Shown here piece by piece: positions 24,160-32,200 of a stretch of 50,093 bases of DNA; position 1 is the first letter of the stretch, and each line of letters opens with the position of its first letter. The stretch lies in assembly GCA_027492275.1 (NCBI GenBank), contig JAPUFC010000074.1:1-50093 (forward strand), read 5' to 3'. Origin of the DNA: Mesorhizobium sp. (GTDB lineage: Bacteria; Pseudomonadota; Alphaproteobacteria; Rhizobiales; Rhizobiaceae). The notes below the pieces were generated by a model, which had not been told where the DNA came from, did not search any database, and saw only the letters and a program-made list of their open reading frames with translations. The position numbers and the translations under genes were made by a program.

Positions 24160-25233
24160 ATGGAATACCGCAAGCTTGGTGCCTCGGGAATGTTCGTTCC
24201 CGCCCTCACATTGGGGACCGCCACCTTCTATCCGCCCGAGATGAACGACCGCACCGGGACGACCGACGCGGCGCAGTCCCGCCGGATCATCGACGTCTGC
24301 CTGGACCACGGGCTGACCATGTTCGACTCGGCCACCAGCTACGGGCGCGGCCACTCGGAGCTTTTCCTCGGCGAGGCGATCAAGGGCCGGCGCGACAAGG
24401 TCATCATCTCCACCAAGGCGGGCATGCCGAGCGGCGAAGGCCCGATGCGGATCGGCCTTTCGCGGCAGAACCTGACGACCGCCATCGAGACCTCGCTGAC
24501 GCGCCTGCACACCGACTACATCGACGTCTTCCAGTTGCACTGCTTCGATTCGCTCACACCCGTCGAGGAGACGCTCTCGACGCTCGACGACTTCGTGCGG
24601 CAGGGCAAGATCCGCTATGTCGGCGTCTCGAACTTCGCCGGCTGGCAGTTGATGAAGTCGCTCGCCGTCGCGGAGCGGCACAACCTGCCGCGCTACGTCA
24701 TCCAGCAGGTCTACTATTCGCTGATCGGCCGCGACTTCGAGCTCGACCTGATGCCGCTGGGCGTGGACCAGGGTGTCTCTGCCGCGATCTGGAGCCCGCT
24801 AGGCTGGGGCCGGCTGACGGGCAAGCTTCGCCGCGGACAGCCGGTGCCCGAGGGCAGCCGTCTGCTGAAGACGCAGGCCGACGCGCCGCCGATCGATCCC
24901 GAGCGGCTCTTCAAGGTGATCGATTGCCTGGAGCGGGTCGCCGCGCAGGTCGGAAAAAGCATCCCGCAGGTGGCGCTCAACTGGCTCCTGCAAAGACCGA
25001 CCGTGGCCACGGTGATCATCGGCGCCCGCAACGAGAAGCAGCTTCTCGACAATCTCGGGGCGGTCGGCTGGTCGCTGTCGCGCGAACAGGTCGCCATGCT
25101 GGACGCCGCCAGCACGGTCTACCCGCTCTACCCGCAATGGCACCAGCGCCGCTACACGCTGGACAGGAACCCCAGCCCCGTCCCGACCGATGTGCGGGAC
25201 TGGTTCCCGCAGGCCGGACAGGACACCTATTGA
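24160..25233 (+). CDS. Aldo/keto reductase
   Basis: A 357-residue TIM-barrel NADPH-dependent oxidoreductase. The catalytic tetrad is visible as D56, Y61 (DSATSYGRGHSE), K86 (ISTKAG) and H127 (FQLHCFD). The cofactor site near VIIGARNEKQL is also present. The start is the ATG at 24160, with GGAGG six bases upstream; a GTG four codons earlier would put the ribosome site inside the gene. It is related to the YghZ/Tas-like branch acting on aldehydes or ketones. It probably shares a transcript with the following dehydrogenase. Confidence 0.9.
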   Translation: MEYRKLGASGMFVPALTLGTATFYPPEMNDRTGTTDAAQSRRIIDVCLDHGLTMFDSATSYGRGHSELFLGEAIKGRRDKVIISTKAGMPSGEGPMRIGLSRQNLTTAIETSLTRLHTDYIDVFQLHCFDSLTPVEETLSTLDDFVRQGKIRYVGVSNFAGWQLMKSLAVAERHNLPRYVIQQVYYSLIGRDFELDLMPLGVDQGVSAAIWSPLGWGRLTGKLRRGQPVPEGSRLLKTQADAPPIDPERLFKVIDCLERVAAQVGKSIPQVALNWLLQRPTVATVIIGARNEKQLLDNLGAVGWSLSREQVAMLDAASTVYPLYPQWHQRRYTLDRNPSPVPTDVRDWFPQAGQDTY

Positions 25234-25466
25234 GGGCTTTGCCGACCATGCGCAGACCGTGACGGGCCGCCGCTTCGGTCGAGTTTCGGCCGATCTTCCT
25301 CAGGCCGAAGCGCGGGATCAGCGCGCCGCGACCGCTTTTGTTTGCGTCGCGAAAGCGGTTCCGCTTTCCTTCGCCGGTTTTATATGCTGCTTGCCGATGC
25401 TACCAGCGGGCGGACGATGCCGCCGCGCCGATTTCGACCGACAGACGGATTGCAGGCGAGACAGTC

Positions 25467-26894
25467 ATGAGCGAACCGGCCACCTTCGATTCCACGCGCG
25501 CCTACCGCGTGCTGATCTGCGATCTGGTCGGGCTGAAGCACGACGCGGCGGGCCATCCAGACCACAGCGAGGTCCGCGCCCATGTCGAAGCGGCGGGCGA
25601 GGCTTTCCATGAGGGGCTGTTCGACGGCCGTTCGCTCGAGCCCGGCAGGCTGCACTTCTTCTACGCGCCGCATCTGAGCGGCGCGGAGGAAATCCTGTCC
25701 GCCACCGCCGGGGGCCGCTACGACGCCGTCATCGCGGCCGCCACCATCGTCCCCGAAGCGGCGACCTTCGCGCTGGGCGGCGTCCGCATCGGCGCCGGCA
25801 CCGGCAACATGCGTTCCGCCTCCTGGGGCGGACCGGACGGCGCCGGCGGCGTGGCGCCGCTGATGAACACGCCCGGCTTCAACAGCCGGGCGACGGCGCA
25901 GATGGTCTTCAAATGCCTGCTCGCCGCGGCTCCCGACCTGCCCATGCAGATCTTGCACGACCGCGTCATGACCGGCGGTTTCGACACCGGGCGCAACCTG
26001 GTCGAGTATCCGACGCGGAAGCTCGAAGGCAGGACGATCGCGGTGCTGGGCTTCGGCAACATCGGGCGCGAGATCGCGCGGCTGGCGCGCGCCTTCAACA
26101 TGCGAGTCGTCGTCTATGCGCGTCCGAGGCACGGGAAATGGATCGAATCCGAAGGGTTCGTCCATGCGGCGACGGCCGAGGACGCGGCGCGCGGCGCCGA
26201 TGTCCTGAGCATCCACACGGGCCTGGGGCCGCTCGACAGGCAGACCGGGCGGCCGGCCAATGCCGGATTCGTCGGCGCGGACATCCTCGGCGCGCTGAAC
26301 CCGGACGCCATCGTCGTCAACTACGACCGCGGCGAGGTCATCGACGTGCCCGCGCTGGCCCAGGCGCTGGAGCAGGGCCGCGTGCGCCATGCCTTCGTCG
26401 ACGCCGACATCTTCATCGACGGGGCGGGCAAGGCGTCGGGTCCGCTGGCCCCCTATGTCGACGTGGCGCGGCGCTTCAGGGACCGCGTCCACCTGCTTCC
26501 GCACGCCGCCGCCGACACCGACCACCCGTCCCGCGTCGAGGGCGCCCGGCAGGCGGTCGACCAGATCCGCGCCGCGATCCGGCATCGCCGCGTCGTCAAT
26601 CTCAAGGGCGACCTGCCAGAAGGCTATGTCGATGCCGGCTCGAAGTCGCCGACCGGCTTCGGCGGCCTTGGCGAGCGGCAGTTCCTGGCGCTGGCGGCCG
26701 ACCCACGGAAGCTTAAGCTGTTCCGCGCGCTGACGCGCGACATGGCTGCCTTCTGGGAGTCGCTCGCAGCGGCTGGCGACGAGCAGGCAAGGCGGGCGCT
26801 GCTGGCGGCGTCGGGCGCGGACTTCGTCGAGGCCGCCAACCGCCACGCCGCCCTTCTGCGCGCCGAGGGGATCGAAGGCGCATACGAGGCGTAG
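25467..26894 (+). CDS. D-2-hydroxyacid-dehydrogenase family protein with extended C terminus
   Basis: A 475-residue protein with the NAD-binding Rossmann motif VLGFGNIG at 193-200, the catalytic-region NYDRGEVIDVPAL (about 289-301) and a likely catalytic His in LLPHAAAD near 352. This order is that of the D-isomer-specific 2-hydroxyacid dehydrogenases. It is about 120 residues longer than most family members; the C-terminal part is helical and is not an ACT domain. Starts at the ATG at 25467 with GCAGG ten bases upstream. It likely interconverts a 2-hydroxy acid and a 2-keto acid in the catabolic route. The substrate is unknown. Confidence 0.82.
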   Translation: MSEPATFDSTRAYRVLICDLVGLKHDAAGHPDHSEVRAHVEAAGEAFHEGLFDGRSLEPGRLHFFYAPHLSGAEEILSATAGGRYDAVIAAATIVPEAATFALGGVRIGAGTGNMRSASWGGPDGAGGVAPLMNTPGFNSRATAQMVFKCLLAAAPDLPMQILHDRVMTGGFDTGRNLVEYPTRKLEGRTIAVLGFGNIGREIARLARAFNMRVVVYARPRHGKWIESEGFVHAATAEDAARGADVLSIHTGLGPLDRQTGRPANAGFVGADILGALNPDAIVVNYDRGEVIDVPALAQALEQGRVRHAFVDADIFIDGAGKASGPLAPYVDVARRFRDRVHLLPHAAADTDHPSRVEGARQAVDQIRAAIRHRRVVNLKGDLPEGYVDAGSKSPTGFGGLGERQFLALAADPRKLKLFRALTRDMAAFWESLAAAGDEQARRALLAASGADFVEAANRHAALLRAEGIEGAYEA

Positions 26895-26933
26895 GCGGCC
26901 GACAAGGCCGGCGGATGAAGGAGCCGGCCGCCC

Positions 26934-27818
26934 TCAGGCCTGCCCGCGAAAGAAGTTGACGAGGGCGGAGAAGTCGTCGCCGCCATGGCCGAGCGCGTCG
27001 AACAGCGCGTAGAGATGCGCGGCCTGCGCGCCCATCGGCGTCGCCGCTCCGGCGGCCAGCGCGGCCTCCTGCGCCAGCTTGAGGTCCTTGAGCATCAGCG
27101 CCGTCGCGAAGCCCGGCCTGTAGTCGTTGTTGGCCGGCGACGTCGGGACCGGTCCGGGCACCGGGCAATAGGTGTTGATTGCCCAGCACTGGCCGGACGA
27201 GGTCGAGGCCACGTCGAACAGCGCCTGATGCGACAGGCCGAGCTTCTCGGCCAGCACGAAGGCCTCGCAGACGCCGGTCATGGTGACGCCGAGGATCATG
27301 TTGTTGCAGATCTTGGCCGCCTGGCCGGCGCCGGCCCCGCCGCAATGGACGATCCGCTTGCCCATGGCCTCGAGGATCGGCCGGCCACGCTCGAACGCTT
27401 CCGGCGCGCCGCCGGCCATGAAGGTCAGCGTGCCGGCCGCCGCGCCGACGGTGCCGCCCGAGACCGGCGCATCCAGCGAGGGGCAGCCGGCGGCGGCGGC
27501 CAGCGCATGCGCCTTGCGCGCGCTCTCCACGTCGATGGTCGAGCAGTCGACGAGCAGCGTGCCGGGTCCGACGAGGTCGGCGAACTCGCTCCACACGCTC
27601 ACCACATGGCTGCCGGCCGGCAGCATGGTGATGACCAGGTCCGACCCCGCCACGGCGTCCGCGACGGATTGTCGGGGCGACACGCCGTTGTCGGCGGCGG
27701 CCTGGAGAGAAGCGTCGGCAAGGTCGAAGCCGCGCACCGTGAAGCCGGCCTTCACCAGATTGGCGGCCATCGGCCCGCCCATATTGCCGAGACCGATGAA
27801 ACCGATGGTTCCGATCAT
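26934..27818 (-). CDS. mmsB: 3-hydroxyisobutyrate dehydrogenase
   Basis: A 294-residue beta-hydroxyacid dehydrogenase. It has the NAD loop GFIGLGNMGGPMAANL at residues 6-21, the substrate motif DAPVSGGTVGAAAGTL at 116-131 and the catalytic K169 in GQAAKICNN. It oxidises 3-hydroxyisobutyrate to methylmalonate semialdehyde in valine degradation. A perfect AGGAGG lies six bases before the ATG at 27818, so the upstream frame is a shadow. It follows an acyl-CoA dehydrogenase gene by 35 bases, which supports the valine assignment. Confidence 0.9.
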   Translation of the reverse strand: MIGTIGFIGLGNMGGPMAANLVKAGFTVRGFDLADASLQAAADNGVSPRQSVADAVAGSDLVITMLPAGSHVVSVWSEFADLVGPGTLLVDCSTIDVESARKAHALAAAAGCPSLDAPVSGGTVGAAAGTLTFMAGGAPEAFERGRPILEAMGKRIVHCGGAGAGQAAKICNNMILGVTMTGVCEAFVLAEKLGLSHQALFDVASTSSGQCWAINTYCPVPGPVPTSPANNDYRPGFATALMLKDLKLAQEAALAAGAATPMGAQAAHLYALFDALGHGGDDFSALVNFFRGQA

Positions 27819-27853
27819 CCTGTCCTCCTTTGCGACCAGATGGTGAAAAACCG

Positions 27854-28999
27854 CTACGCCGCGCCGGACACGAGCGGGCGCGCGACGATCATGCGCATGA
27901 TCTCGTTGGTGCCTTCGAGGATCTGGTGCACGCGCAGATCGCGCACGATCTTCTCGACCCCGTATTCCGTCAGATAGCCGTAGCCGCCGTGCAGTTGCAG
28001 CGCCTGGTTGGCGACGTCGAAGCACCGGTCGGTGATCGTCAGCTTCGCCATCGCGCACAGCCGCGTGGCGTCCGGCGACCCCGCCTGCAAGGCCGCGGCG
28101 GCCCGCCACAGGAAGGTGCGCGCCACCTCCAGCGCGGCCGCCATGTCGGCCAGCCGGAACTGCAGCGCCTGGAAATCGAGGAGCGCGTGCCCGAAGGCGC
28201 GGCGCTCACCCATATAGGACACGGCCTTGTCGAAGGCAGCCTGCGCGCCGCCGAGCGAGGCGGCGGCGATGTTCAGGCGACCGCCATCGAGCCCCGCCAT
28301 GGCGATGCGGAAGCCGTCGCCCTCCAGTCCCAGCCGGTTGGCGGCCGGGATGCGCGCGCCGTCGAGCATGACGGCCCGCGTCGGCTGCGCGTTCCAGCCC
28401 ATCTTGTGCTCGTTGGCACCGAAGGACAGGCCGGGCGTGTCCGCATCGACCAGCAGCGCCGAGATGCCCTTCGGGCCCTCCCCGCCGGTGCGCGCCATGA
28501 CGACGTAGACACCGGCCGCGCCCGCGCCGGAGATGAACTGCTTCTGGCCGGTCACCACGTAGTGATCGCCGTCGCGTACCGCGCGCGTGCGCAGCGCGGC
28601 CGCGTCGGAGCCCGAGCCCGCCTCGGTCAGGCAATAGCTGCCGAGCCTCTCCATGGCGACCATGCCGGGCAGCCAGCGGCCGCGCTGCTCGTCGTTGCCG
28701 AAGCGGTCCACCATCCAGGCGCACATGTTGTGGATCGACACATAGGCCGCGATCGACGGACAGCCGGTGGCCAGCGCCTCGATGGCGAGCACCGATTCCA
28801 GCCGCCCCAGCCCCGCGCCGCCGCTCTCCTCGCGGACATAGAGGCCGCCCATGCCGAGCCCGCCCGCCCGGCGCAGCGTCTCGACGGGAAAATGCTTGTC
28901 GCGGTCCCACGCCAGGGCGAAGGGCGCCAGCTCCTCGGCGGCGAAGCTGAGCGCCATCTCCGCGATCGCGGCCTGTTCCTCGCTCAGGTTGAAATCCAT
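27854..28999 (-). CDS. Acyl-CoA dehydrogenase, isobutyryl-CoA-dehydrogenase-like
   Basis: A 381-residue FAD-dependent acyl-CoA dehydrogenase. Family signatures are YCLTEAGSGSDAAALRT (about 125-141), GGRLNIAAASLG near 240 and QLHGGYGYLTEYGVEKIVRD near 341. The catalytic Glu lies in QILEGTNE near the C terminus, as in short/branched-chain enzymes. Beside mmsB it probably oxidises isobutyryl-CoA to methacrylyl-CoA. The frame runs 39 residues further upstream, but the ATG at 28999 begins the usual MDFNLSEEQ terminus and has AGAGGCAGGG before it. Confidence 0.9.
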   Translation of the reverse strand: MDFNLSEEQAAIAEMALSFAAEELAPFALAWDRDKHFPVETLRRAGGLGMGGLYVREESGGAGLGRLESVLAIEALATGCPSIAAYVSIHNMCAWMVDRFGNDEQRGRWLPGMVAMERLGSYCLTEAGSGSDAAALRTRAVRDGDHYVVTGQKQFISGAGAAGVYVVMARTGGEGPKGISALLVDADTPGLSFGANEHKMGWNAQPTRAVMLDGARIPAANRLGLEGDGFRIAMAGLDGGRLNIAAASLGGAQAAFDKAVSYMGERRAFGHALLDFQALQFRLADMAAALEVARTFLWRAAAALQAGSPDATRLCAMAKLTITDRCFDVANQALQLHGGYGYLTEYGVEKIVRDLRVHQILEGTNEIMRMIVARPLVSGAA

Positions 29000-29194
29000 G
29001 CCCTGCCTCTTCTCCGCCGGCGCGGGAGCGATCTTGGCACCGCGCCTGCGCCAGTTCAACAGGCCGCCCAAGGCCTTTGTCAAAGCCGTTGCGCGCAATA
29101 TTTCTCCGCGAAACAAGTCCTTCCGGAAATCTCATTCCTTTTCCCGCCCCGATCCGGCCCCTACCATGGCGGTGTTTCCATCAGGACGTGCCGC

Positions 29195-29635
29195 ATGAAG
29201 CCCTTCCGCCTCACCCCGACGCTCGCGTTGATCGCTGCCCTGTGCGCGCCGCTGCCGCTTCAGGCGCAGACCGCCGGCGCGCCGCCCGCCGCGAACCCCG
29301 CTTCGGGCACGGAGGCCAGGCGGGCCGTGGTGGCCAACTTCGAAAGCGAGGCGCAGCTCGGCCAGTTCGCCGCCAAGGGCACGACCGTCGTCTTCTTCTA
29401 TGCGAGCTGGTGCCCGAATTGCCGCGCGACCGTGACCGAGCTCAATGCGCGCTGGGACGCCGTGAACCCGGACATCACGCTGGTCATCGCCGACTACGAC
29501 AAGGAAAAGGCGCTGAAGGCGAAATACGGCGTCACCTATCAGGACACCTTCGTGCTGCTCGACGAGAAGGGCGGCGCGGTCAAATCCTGGAACAGCGGCG
29601 GCGTCGACGGGCTGAACCGCAACACGGCGCTCTGA
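29195..29635 (+). CDS. Secreted thioredoxin-fold protein
   Basis: A 146-residue protein with a signal peptide (cleavage near LQA-QT) and a thioredoxin domain from about residue 45. The active site is C73-P-N-C76 in YASWCPNC. The family's cis-Pro segment reads VTYQDTF, so the usual cis-Pro (T-P) is not obvious. It probably works in the periplasm as a thiol oxidoreductase. The next gene, 12 bases on, encodes a CcdA-like electron carrier that could reduce it. Confidence 0.85.
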   Translation: MKPFRLTPTLALIAALCAPLPLQAQTAGAPPAANPASGTEARRAVVANFESEAQLGQFAAKGTTVVFFYASWCPNCRATVTELNARWDAVNPDITLVIADYDKEKALKAKYGVTYQDTFVLLDEKGGAVKSWNSGGVDGLNRNTAL

Positions 29636-29647
29636 CCGACCGCCCCG

Positions 29648-30373
29648 ATGCTGATCACCACCGGTTTCGCCTTCATCGCGGGCGTCGTCACCGTGCTGTC
29701 GCCCTGCGTGCTGCCGCTGCTGCCGGTGATCTTCGCCACCGCCGCGCAGGAGGGCAGGGCCCGGCCTCTCGGCGTCGTCATCGGCTTCGTCGGCAGCTTC
29801 ACGCTCGCCACGCTGGCGCTGAGCTTCCTGGTGCGCTCCCTCGGCGTTTCGCCAGATCTCAACCGCCTGATCGCCGCGACGATCCTCATCGTGCTCGGGC
29901 TGGTGCTCGCCGTTCCCGCCTTTCATTCCGCCTTCGAGGCGGCGGCCAGCCGGCTGGTCAGCCGCCTGCCTGCGCGCAGGCGGCACGCGAACGGTTTGCT
30001 CGGCGGCATCGCCGTCGGCGTCGGGCTGGGCTTCGCCTGGAGCCCCTGCGTCGGGCCGATCATGGCCTCGGTGATCACGCTGGCGCTCAACCAGCAGGTG
30101 GATGCGGGAGCGGTGGCGGTCGCGCTCGCCTTCGCGCTCGGCACCGCCATTCCGATGGGCGCCGCGATCCTGGGCGGACGCCGGCTCGTCTCGCGGCTTG
30201 CCTGGTTCCAGGCCAACGCCGTGGCGATCCAGCGGGCGATGGGCGCCCTGCTCGTCCTCACCGGGCTGGCGATCCTGCTGGGATGGGACCGGCAGATCCA
30301 GATCCTGCTCCTGACCTGGTTTCCGGGCTGGGACGCGGCCCTGACCGGCTGGGAGCCGCACCCGGCGCCCTGA
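29648..30373 (+). CDS. CcdA/DsbD-transmembrane-type electron carrier
   Basis: A 241-residue membrane protein with six to seven spans and two matching Cys motifs, SPC20VLPLLPV and SPC134VGPIM, one in each half. This pair passes electrons from cytoplasmic thioredoxin to periplasmic thiol proteins. Located 12 bases after the secreted thioredoxin and upstream of the rhodanese gene. Compared with CcdA of cytochrome c maturation, no ccm genes are near, so a role in sulfur or disulfide chemistry of the envelope is more likely. Confidence 0.88.
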   Translation: MLITTGFAFIAGVVTVLSPCVLPLLPVIFATAAQEGRARPLGVVIGFVGSFTLATLALSFLVRSLGVSPDLNRLIAATILIVLGLVLAVPAFHSAFEAAASRLVSRLPARRRHANGLLGGIAVGVGLGFAWSPCVGPIMASVITLALNQQVDAGAVAVALAFALGTAIPMGAAILGGRRLVSRLAWFQANAVAIQRAMGALLVLTGLAILLGWDRQIQILLLTWFPGWDAALTGWEPHPAP

Positions 30374-30422
30374 ACGCCGGAATGGATTGCTCCCATCCCG
30401 TTGAAAGAAGAAATCCAGCAGC

Positions 30423-30451
30423 TTCAACATCTGCAAATATTGTGGGCTAAT
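30423..30451 (+). promoter_or_regulatory. Candidate promoter before the triple-rhodanese gene
   Basis: TTCAAC, a 17-base spacer and GCTAAT, 34 bases before the ATG. TTCAAC also pairs with GTTGAA at 30400-30405 as an inverted repeat that could be a repressor site. The match to consensus is moderate. Confidence 0.35.
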
Positions 30452-30484
30452 CTCCGGGTCTCTCCTGAATTGAGGATCCGAACC

Positions 30485-31768
30485 ATGACGACCTCCACAA
30501 TCCATTCCAAACTTCTCGCGAGCGTATTCCTTGCCGTTTCGGCGACTATACTCACGCCGACCACATTCGTAGCAGCCGCGATGGCAGCCGAGCAGCAGCA
30601 GGCGGCCTTCCCCATCATCGTGTCGGCCGCCCAGGCAGAGAAACTGATCGCCGACGGCGCCAAGGTGGTCGACGTGCGCGGCGAGGCCGCCTACGCCAAG
30701 GGCCATGTGCGCGGCGCCGTCAACCTGCCGTGGCAGCGCCTGAACGTCTCCGAGGAAGACGGCATCCGCAACGAGTTCGCCGGCGACGCGACCTTCGAGA
30801 AGGAGCTGAGTGCGGCCGGGCTGCGCTACGGCGACCGCATTCTCATCTACGACACCACCGCCCTGCCCGGCCGCGCCTACGTGGCGTTCGAATATGCCGG
30901 CTTCGGCGATGCCGTGCACGTGCTGGACGGCGGCATCGCCGCCTGGAAGGGCGAGCTCTCCACCGAGGCCGTGACGGCCGAGGCGAGCGGCTTCAAGCTG
31001 GAGCGCAAGAACGACATCCGCGTCGACAAGGCCTATGTCGCCGGCAAGGTCGGCTCCAGCGACGCCGTCATCATCGACGGCCGCAACGAGGAGGCCTTTG
31101 CGGACGGCCACATCCCGGGCGCGCAGGCGCTTCCGGCGGCGAGCCTGCTGAAGAAGGACGCGACCCTCCAGTCCGAGCCCGTGCTGACGGCGCTGCTCCA
31201 GTCGAAGGGCGTCTCCCCCGACCGGGAGGTGGTCTCCTACTGCGGCAGCGGCGTCGCCGCCGCCAACAATTATCTCGCGCTGCGCAACCTCGGCTACAGG
31301 AACGTCGTGCTCTACGATGCGAGCTGGGACGAATGGAGCCGTGATCCCCGCGCGGGTCAGCAGGTGTCGCTGCCGAACTACACATTCGACGCGGCCGGAC
31401 GATCCTCGGACGGGGCGCCGGAATTCCTCGACGCGGCCGCCGTCAAGGCGCTGGCCGGCCACTCCGACGTGGTGATCGTCGACGTGCGCTCGCCGTCCGA
31501 CTACGCGGCGGGCCACATTCCCGGCGCCGTCAACGTCTACTGGGACGCCACGCTCGACAAGGACCGCGTGCTGCTGCCGGCCGATCAACTGCGCAAGATC
31601 TACACCGAGGCCGGCGTGACCCCGGACAAGCGCGTCGTGCTGTTCACGCGCGGCGGGCTCCAGCTCTCCCACAGCTACACGGTGCTGAACATCCTCGGTT
31701 TCAGGAAGGTCGACTTCTTCACCGGCAAGTTCGAGGGCTGGGAGAACGGCGCCTTCCGGCGCGGCTGA
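30485..31768 (+). CDS. Exported protein with three rhodanese domains
   Basis: A 427-residue protein with an N-terminal hydrophobic export signal (cleavage near AMA-AE) and three rhodanese modules at about residues 45-160, 175-290 and 315-425. Only the middle module keeps the sulfur-carrying Cys (C253 in SYCGSGVAA). At the same place the first has D123 (IYDTTALPG) and the third has T388 (LFTRGGLQ). CDC25-like DVR motifs start the first and third modules. Rhodaneses move sulfane sulfur, for example from thiosulfate. GAGG lies 8 bases before the ATG. The thioredoxin and CcdA-like genes just before it probably supply reductant. Confidence 0.9.
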   Translation: MTTSTIHSKLLASVFLAVSATILTPTTFVAAAMAAEQQQAAFPIIVSAAQAEKLIADGAKVVDVRGEAAYAKGHVRGAVNLPWQRLNVSEEDGIRNEFAGDATFEKELSAAGLRYGDRILIYDTTALPGRAYVAFEYAGFGDAVHVLDGGIAAWKGELSTEAVTAEASGFKLERKNDIRVDKAYVAGKVGSSDAVIIDGRNEEAFADGHIPGAQALPAASLLKKDATLQSEPVLTALLQSKGVSPDREVVSYCGSGVAAANNYLALRNLGYRNVVLYDASWDEWSRDPRAGQQVSLPNYTFDAAGRSSDGAPEFLDAAAVKALAGHSDVVIVDVRSPSDYAAGHIPGAVNVYWDATLDKDRVLLPADQLRKIYTEAGVTPDKRVVLFTRGGLQLSHSYTVLNILGFRKVDFFTGKFEGWENGAFRRG

Positions 31769-31769
31769 C

Positions 31770-31790
31770 GCGGCACCGCCGCCGTGCCGC
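31770..31790 (+). terminator. Hairpin after the rhodanese gene
   Basis: GCGGCAC, a 7-base loop, GTGCCGC, beginning 2 bases after the stop. There is no T-run, so intrinsic termination is doubtful. Confidence 0.35.
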
Positions 31791-31944
31791 ATGCCGGGCG
31801 GCGTGGCGGCGTCCCGCCTGCGTTTCGCCGGGCGTCGCGGGCCGATGGCGTCGAAGCGGGGCACAGGCGGAGCGCCAGTCTTCGACCCTGCTGACAAGTT
31901 TCTCCGGCCGGGCTATGTCTGTCCGGTTGCAGGAGAAAATCGTC

Positions 31945-32187
31945 ATGGACGCGCTGACGCCGGCCGAACGCCGCTTTCTGGACCGGGTGGCGAAGATCAC
32001 GCTGACCCCCTGGTCGGGAAAGCTCGTGGCCGTGGACAAGGCGGGCAAGGCCATGCGCCTCTCCAAGGCGACGTTCCAGCGGCTTCAGGACGGCGGCTTC
32101 GTCATCCGCACCGAGAGCACGCTGACCACCAACGTCTACGGACCGCAGCCCCCCGTCGTCGCCGCGGCGCCCGTGGGCGAGGTCTGA
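31945..32187 (+). CDS. Small hypothetical protein
   Basis: An 80-residue product, mostly polar, with no signal peptide or membrane span. AGGAG stands 8 bases before the ATG at 31945, which is preferred to the in-frame GTG/TTG-type start further upstream. It has a basic amphipathic core (FLDRVAKITL, then KAMRLSKATFQRL) that might be a small helix-turn-helix-like unit, and a hydrophobic Pro/Ala tail. No family is recognised. It stands alone, convergent with the ABC exporter gene 13 bases on. Confidence 0.6.
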   Translation: MDALTPAERRFLDRVAKITLTPWSGKLVAVDKAGKAMRLSKATFQRLQDGGFVIRTESTLTTNVYGPQPPVVAAAPVGEV

Positions 32188-32200
32188 GCGCCGCAGCCGC

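Noticed and set aside
29132-31897. 921-residue minus-strand frame
   Set aside because: Long only because of high G+C; it is antisense to the thioredoxin, CcdA-like and rhodanese genes, which have clear motifs.
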